Source: Porticoccaceae bacterium
Lineage (GTDB): Bacteria; Pseudomonadota; Gammaproteobacteria; Pseudomonadales; Porticoccaceae
DNA: 64,000 nucleotides
Direction: 5' to 3'
Assembly (NCBI GenBank): GCA_026005035.1
Contig: BPKH01000003.1
Span: 186,001-250,000 of the forward strand
This document shows, one piece after another, positions 42,481 to 56,418 of this stretch. Under the pieces are notes generated by a model that saw nothing but the letters and a program-made list of their open reading frames with translations, had not been told where the DNA came from and made no database searches. The translations under genes were made by a program, and so were the position numbers. The first letter of the stretch is position 1. Every line of letters starts with the position of its first letter.

Positions 42481-43593
42481 GGGACACCGTCGACGACCTG
42501 CTGGCCGAAGCGCGCGCCCGGACGGGCCACGCCGACTTCGGCGACGAGCGCTTTCTCGAGGGCCTGCAGCGGCTCGTGCGCGCCCTGCGCGAGGAGGCGG
42601 AGCTCAGCCGCGCCGGCGCCGAGCGCATCCGCGAACAGCTGCTGCGCCTCCTCGTGCAGCGCCTCGAGGTGGAGGCCTGGTACCGGCGCCACCCGGAGAT
42701 CGAAGAGGTCTCCCTGCCGCCTCTGCTGGTGGGCACCGGCCTGCCGCGCACCGGCTCCACTGCGCTCTCCTTCCTCCTCGCCCTGGACGGCCGCACCCGC
42801 TCCCTGACCGTCGCCCTGGGCGATGGCGCCCACTCCACCGCCCGCGGTGCGCGCCGCCGAAACGCGGCTCACACCGCCCACCACCGGCAGCGAGGGACAT
42901 CTGCCGAGGTCCACGGCCGACTCGCCCACCGAGTGCCTGGAACTCCTGGCCCTCGACTTCCGCAGCCAGATCTTCCAGGCACTGGCCCGCGTTCCCTCCT
43001 ACGCCCGCTGGCTGTTGGAGGCGGACCTCTCCTCCACCTACGCGTACCACCGCCGGGTGCTCAAGCTCCTCCAGTGGCGGCAGACGCCCTTGGCCTGGCG
43101 GCTGAAGTCCCCCTTTCACCTGCTCTTCCTGCCCGAGCTGGTGGCGGTCTATCCCCAGGTCCGGTTCGTCATGACCCACCGCGATCCCCGCGAGGTGCTG
43201 GCCTCCGTCTGCCACCTCTACGCCGATCTGTTGGCCCGCACCAGCACGCGGGTGGATCGGCGCTACGTGGGCGAAATCAACCTCCTCCACTGGGCGGAAG
43301 GGGCGCGGCGGGCCCTCGCCTTCCGCCGCCAAGGGGGGGAAGAGCGCTGCTTCGACATCTCCTTCGCCGCCTTTCAGGAAGACCCTATCGGCCAGGTGCG
43401 CCGTCTCTACCAGTGGCTCGGCGAGCCGCTGGACGACGCCTTCGTGGCGGCGATGGAGCAGTGGTGGGAGGCGCGGGGGCGCACCCGACCGGCCAACGCT
43501 CACCCCTCCCTGGCGGAATTTGGCCTACAGCCCAAGCAAGTGGAGGCGGCCTTCGCCCCCTGGCGGGCGCGCTTCTGCCCGCCGGCCCACTGA
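42477..43593 (+). CDS. Sulfotransferase family protein (frameshift)
   Basis: A PAPS-dependent sulfotransferase. The 5'-phosphosulfate loop is GLPRTGSTALSFLL (about residues 88-101), and the 3'-phosphate motif is FVMTHRDPREVLAS in the second half. Between them the frame breaks. An extra base between 42807 and 42814 separates LALDGRTRSL from WAMAPTPPPAV, where this family has a tryptophan and proline-rich step. Correcting it gives 371 residues. ATG 42477 overlaps the gdhB stop, so translation is coupled to the glutamate dehydrogenase, an unusual pairing. The acceptor substrate is unknown, and no sulfate-activation genes are nearby. Confidence 0.82.
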
Positions 43594-43602
43594 ACTTGGC
43601 GG

Positions 43603-43626
43603 CCCCCGCCCGGGTTGGGGCGGGGG
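43603..43626. terminator. Hairpin between convergent sulfotransferase and gltA genes
   Basis: CCCCCGCCC (43603-43611) and GGGCGGGGG (43618-43626) form a nine-pair GC stem with a six-base loop in the 39-base gap between two converging genes. There is no U-tract on either side, so a terminator role is likely from position but not proven. Confidence 0.5.
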
Positions 43627-43632
43627 AGGGGA

Positions 43633-44913
43633 TCAGCGGTTGACCGGGTAGTCGCGCTTGGCGGGGCCGGTGTAGAGCTGGCGGGGCCGGCCGATCCGGT
43701 AGGGGGCCGAGAGCATCTCGTTCCAGTGGGCGATCCACCCCACGGTGCGGCCGGTGGCGAAGATGGCGGTGAACATTTCGGTGGGGATGCCGATCGCCTT
43801 CATGATGATCCCCGAGTAAAAATCGACGTTGGGGTAGAGCTTCTTCTCGATGAAGTACTCGTCCTGCAGGGCGATTTCCTCGAGCCGCTTGGCGATGCGA
43901 AAGAGCGGGTCGTCCTCCTTGCCCAGTTCCGCCAGGACCCGGTCGCAGGTCTCCTTCATGATCTTGGCGCGGGGGTCGAAATTCTTGTAGACCCGGTGGC
44001 CGAAGCCCATCAGGCGGAAGGGGTCGTTTTTGTCCTTGGCCTTTTTGATGTACTTGTCGATGTGCTTTTCGTGGCCGATCTCCGTGAGCATCTCCAGTAC
44101 CGCCTGGTTGGCGCCCCCGTGGGCGGGCCCCCAGAGGGCGGCGATGCCGGCGGCGATGCAGGCGTAGGGGTTGGCGCCGGTGGAGCCAGCGAGGCGCACG
44201 GTGGAGGTGGAGGCGTTCTGCTCGTGGTCGGCGTGGAGCAAGAAGAGCAGATCCATCGCCTTGGCGACCACCGGATTGATTTCCTTGGTCTCGCAAGGCG
44301 TGTTGAACATCATGTGGAGAAAATTTTCGGCGTACTTGAGGCGATTGTTGGGGTACATGTAGGGCTGGCCGACGTAGTGCTTGTAACACATGGCGGCCAG
44401 GGTGGGCATCTTGGCGATGAGCCGATGGGCGGTGATCATCCGGTGTTCCGGATTGTCGATGTCGGTGGAGTCGTGGTAGAAGGAGGACATCGCCCCCACC
44501 GCCCCGCAGAGCATCGCCATCGGATGGGCGTCGTAGCGGAAACCGGCGAAGAAGGTCTCCACCGAGCGGTTGACCATGGTGTGGTTGCGGATGATGTCTT
44601 CGAATTCCGCTTTTTGTTGCGGCGTCGGCAGTTCGCCGTTGAGCAGCAAGTAGCAGACTTCCAGGTAGTCGGAGTGCTCGGCGAGTTGCTCGATGGGATA
44701 GCCGCGGTGCAGCAAAATTCCCTTTTCGCCATCGATGTAGGTGATCTTGCTCTCGCAGGCGGCGGTGGTCGCGTATCCGGGGTCGTAGGTGAAGTAGCCG
44801 TGCTTGAGCAGCGGGGCGACCTCGATCACATCGGGTCCCAACGTGGCCCTGCGGATCGGCAGCTCGATGGGTTCCTTCCCTTCGATGTGGAGCGTCGCTT
44901 TGTCGGTGCTCAT
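43633..44913 (-). CDS. gltA: Citrate synthase, type II
   Basis: This 426-residue enzyme condenses oxaloacetate and acetyl-CoA. The catalytic residues sit in [12 protein letters not shown] (His) and [15 protein letters not shown] (His), with an Asp further on (the later active-site region includes NVDFYSGI). Length and the N-terminal beta-domain ([18 protein letters not shown]) fit the NADH-regulated type II enzymes of Gram-negatives. ATG 44913 has GGAGAA upstream; a longer in-frame start adds 23 unrelated residues and would lie near the promoter. A strong sigma-70-type promoter precedes it. It faces away from the sdh-suc operon, as in E. coli. Confidence 0.97.
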   Translation of the reverse strand: MSTDKATLHIEGKEPIELPIRRATLGPDVIEVAPLLKHGYFTYDPGYATTAACESKITYIDGEKGILLHRGYPIEQLAEHSDYLEVCYLLLNGELPTPQQKAEFEDIIRNHTMVNRSVETFFAGFRYDAHPMAMLCGAVGAMSSFYHDSTDIDNPEHRMITAHRLIAKMPTLAAMCYKHYVGQPYMYPNNRLKYAENFLHMMFNTPCETKEINPVVAKAMDLLFLLHADHEQNASTSTVRLAGSTGANPYACIAAGIAALWGPAHGGANQAVLEMLTEIGHEKHIDKYIKKAKDKNDPFRLMGFGHRVYKNFDPRAKIMKETCDRVLAELGKEDDPLFRIAKRLEEIALQDEYFIEKKLYPNVDFYSGIIMKAIGIPTEMFTAIFATGRTVGWIAHWNEMLSAPYRIGRPRQLYTGPAKRDYPVNR

Positions 44914-44982
44914 GGGGTTCTCCAGACGATTCGATGGGCCGATGAGATGAGAGGGACGGCGCCCGCGGGCGCGAGGCGACAA

Positions 44983-45010
44983 ACTATAGCCCCTCGCCCC
45001 CGCTTGTCAA
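44983..45010 (-). promoter_or_regulatory. gltA promoter
   Basis: On the minus strand TTGACA (45005-45010) and TATAGT (44983-44988) are separated by 16 bases. A perfect -35 and a five-of-six -10 in a GC-rich background make this convincing. The leader would be about 63 bases. Confidence 0.75.
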
Positions 45011-45075
45011 TTTGGTCAACGCCGTCGTCCAAGCCACGCCGCGACGAGGCATGGCGTGCACCGCAATGGGGCGCG

Positions 45076-45101
45076 CCCGCGCGTTGTACCCGCGCGTTGT
45101 A
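45076..45101 (+). repeat. Tandem 13-base direct repeat at the sdh promoter
   Basis: CCCGCGCGTTGTA occurs twice without gap (45076-45088 and 45089-45101). The second copy supplies most of the sdh -35 hexamer (TTGTAA at 45097-45102). It could be a regulator site or a duplicated -35. Confidence 0.8.
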
Positions 45102-45125
45102 ATCGTTCCGCCCTACTCCTATAAT
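45097..45125 (+). promoter_or_regulatory. sdh operon promoter
   Basis: TTGTAA (45097-45102), a 17-base spacer and a perfect TATAAT (45120-45125) lie before sdhC. The leader would be about 89 bases. Confidence 0.75.
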
Positions 45126-45220
45126 CGGGCCGCTTTCTGCACCCGAAAGCCGGCAGCCGTGCCGGTTTTTGCCTACACCCGCATCGTCGATGCGATCCCC
45201 CGGGAAGCGAGGACTCGACC

Positions 45221-45595
45221 GTGAGCAACAGACGCCCCGTCAACCTGGACATCGCCACCATACGATTGCCCATCACCGCCTACGCCTCGATTCTCCACCG
45301 CATCTCCGGCGTCGCCCTGTTTTTCGTGGCGGCGGGGTTGCTGTGGCTTTTGGACACGAGCCTCTCGTCACCGACCGGTTTCGCCGCGGTGCGGGAGTGC
45401 CTGGACGGTCCCTTCGCCAGGTTCCTGCTGTGGGGCAGCTTGGTGGCCCTCGGCTATCACTTCGCCGCCGGGATCCGTCACCTGGTCATGGACCTCGGCG
45501 TGGGCGAATCTCTGGAAGGTGGCCGGCGCGGCGCCCGCTGGGTGTTCGCCGCCACCGCTGTCTTGGCTGTGCTTGCGGGGATCTGGCTATGGTAA
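45221..45595 (+). CDS. sdhC: Succinate dehydrogenase cytochrome b556 subunit
   Basis: A 124-residue membrane anchor with three hydrophobic helices that holds heme b and part of the quinone site of complex II. The N-terminal signature RPVNLDI is followed by [15 protein letters not shown], and the heme-ligand histidine lies in [19 protein letters not shown] 45221 is the first gene start of the sdhCDAB-sucAB-lpdA-sucCD run. It overlaps sdhD by seven bases. Confidence 0.94.
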   Translation: MSNRRPVNLDIATIRLPITAYASILHRISGVALFFVAAGLLWLLDTSLSSPTGFAAVRECLDGPFARFLLWGSLVALGYHFAAGIRHLVMDLGVGESLEGGRRGARWVFAATAVLAVLAGIWLW

Positions 45596-45957
45596 CGAAC
45601 GCCACCAGCTTCAGCCGCAGCGGCCTGTCCGACTGGCTGCTGCAGCGCCTCACGGCCCTCATCCTGGCGGCCTACACCCTCTTTCTGGTGGGCTACCTCG
45701 CCCTCCATCCCGACCTCGACTACGCCGCCTGGGCGCGCCTGTTCGCCGGCCTGCCGATGAAGCTCTTCACTTTGGCGGCGGCGGTCTCCCTCGCCATTCA
45801 CGCCTGGATCGGCCTGTGGACGGTGCTCACCGACTACGTCACCGAGCGCCTCTTGGGCCCCGTGGCCACGCCGCTGCGCCTGGCGCTGGAGATCGCCATG
45901 ATTCTCGTCAACCTGGGCTTCGCGGTGTGGGCGATCGACATTCTCTGGGGAGTTTGA
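45589..45957 (+). CDS. sdhD: Succinate dehydrogenase hydrophobic anchor subunit
   Basis: This 122-residue subunit has three membrane helices. [21 protein letters not shown] at the start and the [14 protein letters not shown] segment carry the conserved Arg, the heme-ligand His and the quinone-site Asp-Tyr pair. The start lies inside the end of sdhC, so the two anchors are co-translated. Two bases separate it from sdhA. Confidence 0.92.
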   Translation: MVTNATSFSRSGLSDWLLQRLTALILAAYTLFLVGYLALHPDLDYAAWARLFAGLPMKLFTLAAAVSLAIHAWIGLWTVLTDYVTERLLGPVATPLRLALEIAMILVNLGFAVWAIDILWGV

Positions 45958-45959
45958 CC

Positions 45960-47729
45960 ATGGGCCGGATTCGCACTCTCAGTTTCGACGCGGTGATCGT
46001 CGGCGGAGGGGGCGCGGGAATGCGCGCCGCCCTCCAGCTTTCCCAGTCGGGCTTCCGCACGGCGGTGATCTCCAAAGTGTTTCCCACTCGCTCCCACACC
46101 GTCTCCGCCCAGGGAGGGATCACCTGCGCCATCGCCAGCGCCGACCCGGAGGACCGCTGGGAGTGGCACATGTACGACACCGTCAAGGGCTCCGACTACA
46201 TCGGCGACCAGGACGCCATCGAGTACATGTGCTCGGTGGGTCCCGAGGCGGTCTTCGAACTGGAGCACATGGGGCTGCCGTTTTCCCGGTTCGAAAACGG
46301 CCGTATCTACCAGCGCCCCTTCGGCGGCCAGTCCAAGAATTTCGGGGAGGGCGGCCAGGCCGCCCGCACCTGTGCCGCGGCCGACCGCACTGGACATGCG
46401 CTGCTCCACACCCTCTTCCAGAACAACCTCAAGAACGACACCGTCTTTCTCAACGAGTGGTTCGCCGTCGACCTGGTGGTGAACCAGGACGGCGCCGTGG
46501 TCGGCGTGGTGGCCATCGAAATCGAGTCGGGCGAGGTGGTTTACGTCAAGTCCAAGGCGACGGTCTTTGCCACCGGCGGCGCGGGGCGGATCTACGCCTC
46601 CACCACCAACGCCCACATCAACACCGGCGACGGGGTGGGGATGGCGCTGCGCGCCGGCTTTCCCGTCCAGGACATGGAAATGTGGCAGTTCCACCCCACC
46701 GGGATCGCCGGCGCCGGAGTGCTGGTGACCGAGGGTTGTCGCGGCGAAGGGGGCTATCTCATCAACAAGAACGGCGAGCGCTTCATGGAGCGCTACGCCC
46801 CCAACGCCAAGGACCTGGCCAGCCGGGACGTGGTGGCCCGGGCCATGATTCTGGAAATCCTCGAAGGCCGCGGCTGCGGGCCGAACGGCGACTACGTGCT
46901 CCTCAAGCTCGACCACCTCGGGGAAGAGGTGCTCCACAGCCGCCTGCCCGGCATCTGCGAGCTCGCCAAGACCTTCGCCCACGTCGACCCGGTGCGGGAG
47001 CCGATCCCGGTGGTGCCCACCTGCCACTACATGATGGGCGGGCTACCCACCAACATCCACGGCCAGGTCCTCACCCACGTGGACGGCCAGGACCGGATCA
47101 TCGAGGGCTTCTACGCCTGTGGCGAGGTGGCCTGCGTGTCGGTCCACGGCGCCAACCGGTTGGGCGGCAATTCCCTGCTCGACCTGGTGGTGTTCGGGCG
47201 CGCGGCCGGGTTGCACATCGAAAAGGCGCTGCGCGAGGGCATCGAACTGCGCGACGCGGGCGAGTCGGATCTGGAGCGAGCCACCGAGCGGCTGCGCCGC
47301 CTCGAGGAGTCCACCGACGGCGAGCGGGTGGCCGATCTGCGCAAGGAGCTCCAGACCACCATGCAGAACTACTTCGGCGTGTTCCGCAAGGGCGAGTTCA
47401 TGGAGCGCGGCATCGAGAAGATCGCCGAGCTGCGCGAGCGCATCGCCCGGGTGTCGCTGGAGGACAAGAGCCGTACCTTCAACACCGCCCGCATCGAGGC
47501 CCTGGAGCTGCAAAACCTGCTCGAGGTGGCCGAGGCCACCGCCATCGCCGCCAACGCTCGCACCGAAAGTCGCGGCGCCCACGCCCGCGAGGACTACCCG
47601 GAGCGGGACGACGAGAACTGGCTGTGCCATTCGCTCTACTACCCGGAAACCAAGACGGTGGGCAAGCGGCCGGTGAACTTCGCGCCGCGCCAGGTCCCCC
47701 CCTTCCAGCCCAAGGCCCGCACCTACTGA
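45960..47729 (+). CDS. sdhA: Succinate dehydrogenase flavoprotein subunit
   Basis: The 589-residue catalytic subunit oxidises succinate to fumarate. FAD binding is shown by [17 protein letters not shown], and the covalent flavin histidine by [11 protein letters not shown]. The active site includes the HPTGI segment and [20 protein letters not shown] with its arginine. Length equals E. coli SdhA (588). The upstream in-frame extension is only a shadow of sdhD. Confidence 0.97.
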   Translation: MGRIRTLSFDAVIVGGGGAGMRAALQLSQSGFRTAVISKVFPTRSHTVSAQGGITCAIASADPEDRWEWHMYDTVKGSDYIGDQDAIEYMCSVGPEAVFELEHMGLPFSRFENGRIYQRPFGGQSKNFGEGGQAARTCAAADRTGHALLHTLFQNNLKNDTVFLNEWFAVDLVVNQDGAVVGVVAIEIESGEVVYVKSKATVFATGGAGRIYASTTNAHINTGDGVGMALRAGFPVQDMEMWQFHPTGIAGAGVLVTEGCRGEGGYLINKNGERFMERYAPNAKDLASRDVVARAMILEILEGRGCGPNGDYVLLKLDHLGEEVLHSRLPGICELAKTFAHVDPVREPIPVVPTCHYMMGGLPTNIHGQVLTHVDGQDRIIEGFYACGEVACVSVHGANRLGGNSLLDLVVFGRAAGLHIEKALREGIELRDAGESDLERATERLRRLEESTDGERVADLRKELQTTMQNYFGVFRKGEFMERGIEKIAELRERIARVSLEDKSRTFNTARIEALELQNLLEVAEATAIAANARTESRGAHAREDYPERDDENWLCHSLYYPETKTVGKRPVNFAPRQVPPFQPKARTY

Positions 47730-47739
47730 GGGGAGAGCC

Positions 47740-48444
47740 ATGCTGAAAGTGAGCATCTATCGCTACAACCCCGACCGGGACGACGCCCCCTACATGCAGG
47801 ATTACGAGGTGGACACCGGCGGCAAGGACCTGATGGTCTTGGACGTCCTGGAAATGCTCAAGGCCCAGGATCCGACCCTGGCCTACCGCCGCTCCTGCCG
47901 GGAAGGAGTGTGCGGCTCCGACGGCATGAACATCTCGGGGAAAAACGGGCTCGCCTGCATCACGCCGCTCTCCCAATGCGTGCGGGACAACCAGTTGGTG
48001 CTGCGGCCCCTGCCGGGACTGCCGGTGATCCGCGACCTGGTGGTGGACATGAGCCAGTTCTACGCCCAGTACAAGCGGGTCAAGCCGTGGCTGATGAACG
48101 ACGAACCACCCCCGCCCATCGAGCGGCTGCAAACCCCCGAGGAGCGCGCCAAACTGGACGGCCTCTACGAGTGCATCCTGTGCGCCTGCTGCTCCACCGC
48201 TTGTCCGTCGTGGTGGTGGAACCCGGACAAGTTCGTCGGCCCGGCGGGCCTGCTGCAGGCCTACCGGTTCCTGGCCGACAGCCGGGACACCCACACCGAG
48301 GAGCGGCTGGCGGGGCTCGAAGACCCCTTCAGCGTCTTCCGCTGCCGGGGGATCATGAACTGCGTCGACGTCTGCCCCAAAAACCTCAACCCCACCGCGG
48401 CCATCGGCAAGATCCGGCAGCTGCTCCTCAAGAGCGGCACCTGA
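47740..48444 (+). CDS. sdhB: Succinate dehydrogenase iron-sulfur subunit
   Basis: The 234-residue subunit passes electrons from FAD to quinone through three clusters. The 2Fe-2S ligands are in SCREGVCGSDGMNI and GLAC. The 4Fe-4S ligands are CILCACC...C, and the 3Fe-4S ligands are in CRGIMNCVDVCPKNLNP. It lies ten bases after sdhA. A 64-base gap leads to sucA with no clear promoter or terminator. Confidence 0.97.
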   Translation: MLKVSIYRYNPDRDDAPYMQDYEVDTGGKDLMVLDVLEMLKAQDPTLAYRRSCREGVCGSDGMNISGKNGLACITPLSQCVRDNQLVLRPLPGLPVIRDLVVDMSQFYAQYKRVKPWLMNDEPPPPIERLQTPEERAKLDGLYECILCACCSTACPSWWWNPDKFVGPAGLLQAYRFLADSRDTHTEERLAGLEDPFSVFRCRGIMNCVDVCPKNLNPTAAIGKIRQLLLKSGT

Positions 48445-48508
48445 GGAATCGGCCCGGTAATTGCCATTTCTTCCCCCCTGGCCGGGGCGGACACTGGGGA
48501 AAGCGGCG

Positions 48509-51340
48509 ATGCGCGACACCCTGATGGAGCGGTTCCTGCGGAGTTCTTTCTACTCCGGGTGGAACGCCGATTACATCGAAGACCTGTACGAGACCTACCT
48601 CCACGACGCCAACGCCGTGCCGCAGGAGTGGCGGGCATTTTTCGACGCCCTGCCGCGGGTGGAGGCGGGCACCGGCAGCGACTATTCCCACCGCACCATC
48701 CGCCGCCACTTCGAACTGCTCGGCCGCCGGCGCGCCCGACCCATTCCGCCGCCGGGTTCGGGCGGCGTGGACATCGAGCACGAGCGCAAACAGGTCCGCG
48801 TCCAGAAGCTCATCGAGGCCTACCGCAACCACGGCCACCAGAAGGCCAACCTCGACCCCCTGGGCCTCTGGGAGCGCGAGCCGCCGCCCGACCTCAAGCT
48901 GGAGTTCTACGGCTTCACCCCCGCCGACCTGGACACCACCTTCCAGGCGGGCACCCTCTACATTGGAAAGCAGGAAGCGACCCTGCGGGAGATCGTCGAG
49001 GCGTTGGAGGCCACCTACTGCGGCACCATCGGCGCCGAACTGATGCACGTCACCTCCTTCGAGGAGACCCACTGGCTCAGGCAGCGGCTCGAGAGTGTGC
49101 GCGGCCAGCCGCGGTTCACCGACCAGGAGCGACTGGACGTGCTCGAGCGGCTGGTGGCCGCGGAAGGCTTGGAAAAGCACCTCGACTCCAAGTTTCCAGG
49201 CACCAAGAGATTCAGCCTGGAGGGGGGAGAAAGCCTGATCCCGATGCTCGACGGGCTCATCGACCGGGCCGGGGAGTACGGCGCCAAAGAGGTGGTGATG
49301 GGCATGGCCCACCGGGGCCGGCTCAACGTCCTGGTCAACATCATGGGCAAAAATCCGGCGGAGCTCTTCGACGAGTTCGCCGGCAAGCGGCTCATCTCCA
49401 CCTCCGGGGACGTCAAGTACCACCAGGGCTTCTCCTCCAACCGCATCACGCCCGGCGGCGAGGTGCACCTGGCGCTGGCCTTCAACCCCTCCCACCTGGA
49501 AATCGTCGCCCCGGTGGTGGAGGGCTCGGCGCGCGCCCGCCAAGACCGCCGCAACGACGCCGCCGGGGACACGGTGGTGCCGATCATCGTCCACGGGGAC
49601 GCCGCCTTCGCCGGGCAGGGCGTGGTGATGGAGACCTTCCAGATGTCCCAGACCCGCGCCTTCCGCACCGGCGGTACCGTCCACATCGTGCTCAACAACC
49701 AGATCGGCTTCACCACCAGCCGCCGGGAGGACGCGCGCTCCACCGAATACTGCACCGACGTGGCCAAGATGGTCCAGGCGCCCATCTTCCACGTCAACGG
49801 CGACGATCCCGACGCGGTGATGTTCGTCACCCGCCTGGCGATGGATTACCGCTACCAGTTCAAGAAGGACGTGGTGATCGACCTCGTCTGCTACCGCCGG
49901 CGGGGCCACAACGAGACCGACGAGCCGGCGGTGACCCAGCCGCTGATGTACGAGCGGATCCGCCACCACAAGTCCACCCTGACCCTCTACGCCGAGAAAC
50001 TGATCGCCGAGGGGGTGATCTCGCCGGAGCGGTTCGAGGAGATGCTCCGGGAGTACCGCGAGCGGCTCGACCGCGGGGAATACGTGGTCAGCGAGCTGGT
50101 GGTGGAGCCGGACCGGCGGCTGTTCGTGGACTGGTCGCCCTATTTGGGGCACGACTGGGATACCCCTGCCGATACCACCTTCGACCTCAAGCGCCTCCAG
50201 GAGGTGGCCTACAAGCTGGTGCGCGTCCCCGAGGGGATCGTCATGCACCGCCTGGTGGAGAAGATCTACGACGACCGCCGCAAGATGGCGGGGGGAGCCC
50301 TGCCCATCAACTGGGGGATGGCGGAACTGCTCGCCTTCGCCACCCTGGCCGAGCAGGGCTATCCGGTGCGGATGACCGGCCAGGACTCCACCCGCGGCAC
50401 CTTTTCCCACCGCCACGCGGTGATCCACAACCAGAAGAACGGCGAGACCTACATGCCCCTGCAGCACCTCTACGAGGGACAGCCGCGGGTGGAAATCTAC
50501 GATTCGCTGCTCTCGGAAGAGGGGGTGCTCGCCTTCGAATACGGCTACGCCACCACCGCCCCCCAGGGCTTGGTGATCTGGGAAGCCCAGTTCGGCGACT
50601 TCGCCAACGGTGCGCAAGTGGTGATCGACCAGTTCATCACCAGCGGCGAGCACAAGTGGGGCCGGCTGTGCGGGCTGACGCTCTTTCTGCCCCACGGCTA
50701 CGAGGGGCAGGGGCCCGAACACTCCTCGGCGCGCCTCGAGCGCTTCATGCAACTGTGCGCCGAGCACAACATCCAAGTCTGCTACCCGACCACCCCCGCG
50801 CAGATGTTCCACCTCCTGCGGCGGCAGGTGATCCGCCCCATGCGCCGGCCGCTGGTGGTGATGACCCCCAAGTGGCTGTTGCGCCACCCGCTTTGCACCT
50901 CCTCCCTCGAAGAGTTGGCCCAGGGCAGTTTCCAGACGGTGATCGGCGACCCGTTCGTGGCGCCCGAGCGGGCGCGCCGCCTGATCCTCTGCACGGGCAA
51001 GGTCTACTACCACCTCCACGAAGAGCGGCTCGCCCGGGGCATCGAGGAGATCGCCATCGTGCGCATCGAGCAGCTCTATCCCTTCGACCGGCGCGGCCTC
51101 TTGGAGGCCATCCGCCCCTACGCGGGTGTCCGGGACGTGATCTGGTGCCAAGAAGAGCCCAAAAACCAGGGCGTCTGGTTCACGAGCCGCCACCACTTCC
51201 TGGAAGTGCTCGAGGAGGTCAATCCGGCGCTCAACCTGCGCTACGTGGGCAGGCCCAGTTCCGCCGCCCCCGCCTCGGGGTACATGTCCGTGCACTTGGA
51301 GGAGCAGCAGGCGTTCCTCGACCAGGCGCTTTCTCTCTGA
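48509..51340 (+). CDS. sucA: 2-oxoglutarate dehydrogenase E1 component
   Basis: The 943-residue thiamine-diphosphate enzyme decarboxylates 2-oxoglutarate and succinylates the E2 lipoyl group. Family features are the N-terminal E2-binding segment (AVPQEWRAFF), GMAHRGRLNVLVNIMGK, the thiamine-diphosphate/metal site GDAAFAGQGVV plus LNNQIGFTTS, and the RRRGHNETDEP stretch. ATG 48509 gives the standard start (E. coli 933 residues). It is followed 18 bases on by sucB. Confidence 0.97.
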   Translation: MRDTLMERFLRSSFYSGWNADYIEDLYETYLHDANAVPQEWRAFFDALPRVEAGTGSDYSHRTIRRHFELLGRRRARPIPPPGSGGVDIEHERKQVRVQKLIEAYRNHGHQKANLDPLGLWEREPPPDLKLEFYGFTPADLDTTFQAGTLYIGKQEATLREIVEALEATYCGTIGAELMHVTSFEETHWLRQRLESVRGQPRFTDQERLDVLERLVAAEGLEKHLDSKFPGTKRFSLEGGESLIPMLDGLIDRAGEYGAKEVVMGMAHRGRLNVLVNIMGKNPAELFDEFAGKRLISTSGDVKYHQGFSSNRITPGGEVHLALAFNPSHLEIVAPVVEGSARARQDRRNDAAGDTVVPIIVHGDAAFAGQGVVMETFQMSQTRAFRTGGTVHIVLNNQIGFTTSRREDARSTEYCTDVAKMVQAPIFHVNGDDPDAVMFVTRLAMDYRYQFKKDVVIDLVCYRRRGHNETDEPAVTQPLMYERIRHHKSTLTLYAEKLIAEGVISPERFEEMLREYRERLDRGEYVVSELVVEPDRRLFVDWSPYLGHDWDTPADTTFDLKRLQEVAYKLVRVPEGIVMHRLVEKIYDDRRKMAGGALPINWGMAELLAFATLAEQGYPVRMTGQDSTRGTFSHRHAVIHNQKNGETYMPLQHLYEGQPRVEIYDSLLSEEGVLAFEYGYATTAPQGLVIWEAQFGDFANGAQVVIDQFITSGEHKWGRLCGLTLFLPHGYEGQGPEHSSARLERFMQLCAEHNIQVCYPTTPAQMFHLLRRQVIRPMRRPLVVMTPKWLLRHPLCTSSLEELAQGSFQTVIGDPFVAPERARRLILCTGKVYYHLHEERLARGIEEIAIVRIEQLYPFDRRGLLEAIRPYAGVRDVIWCQEEPKNQGVWFTSRHHFLEVLEEVNPALNLRYVGRPSSAAPASGYMSVHLEEQQAFLDQALSL

Positions 51341-51358
51341 CGTGACAAGGAATTGCCG

Positions 51359-54135
<2,777 letters not shown>

Positions 54136-54176
54136 CGCCCAGGCCCGACGGCCGCGGCGCCCGCACCGCGCTGGAG

Positions 54177-54222
54177 GCGAAGCGCAGCTTCGCCGCTTCA
54201 CCATCCGGGCGCGATCGCGCCC
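54177..54222. other. Two palindromes in the lpdA-sucC gap
   Basis: GCGAAGC and GCTTCGC (54177-54193) form a short hairpin. GGGCGCGATCGCGCCC (54207-54222) is a perfect 16-base palindrome centred on a GCGATCGC octamer. They lie in the 114-base gap, the longest between genes of the sdh-suc run, and could attenuate, stabilise or process the transcript, or bind a dimeric regulator. No T-tract follows. Confidence 0.6.
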
Positions 54223-54249
54223 GCAACGAAACTAGGACGGAAAGACGAG

Positions 54250-55413
<1,164 letters not shown>

Positions 55414-55417
55414 GATC

Positions 55418-56290
<873 letters not shown>

Positions 56291-56300
56291 CCGCCCGGTG

Positions 56301-56332
56301 GGGGAGGGGCGGGCGCCGCTCGCCCCTCTCCC
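56301..56332 (+). terminator. Hairpin after sucD
   Basis: A long GC stem forms from GGGGAGGGGCG (56301-56311) and CGCCCCTCTCCC (56321-56332), with one mismatch or bulge. No T-run follows. From its position it probably protects or ends the TCA-operon transcript. Confidence 0.5.
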
Positions 56333-56355
56333 GACTCCTGGCGCTTTGAAGGCGC

Positions 56356-56381
56356 CTTGAAAACGGCCATTCGGCACCCAT
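56356..56381 (+). promoter_or_regulatory. Heat-shock (sigma-32) promoter of htpG
   Basis: CTTGAAA (56356-56362) matches the sigma-32 -35 consensus exactly. After 13 bases ACCCAT (56376-56381) matches five of six bases of the CCCCAT -10. It lies 37 bases before the htpG start, exactly where a heat-shock promoter is expected. Confidence 0.75.
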
Positions 56382-56418
56382 CCTCCGCTCTGCTCATCCC
56401 GGCAAGGAGGAGGCTGCG

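Larger units (their letters stand above)
44914..45220. other. Divergent gltA/sdhC regulatory region
   Basis: This 307-base gene-free stretch contains the gltA promoter (44983-45010), a tandem 13-base repeat (45076-45101) and the sdh promoter (45097-45125). The rest shows no gene or recognised operator. The short open frames here have no family similarity. Confidence 0.8.

Noticed and set aside
45012-45224. A small 70-residue gene between gltA and sdhC
   Set aside because: It spans the sdh promoter, has no Shine-Dalgarno and no family similarity.
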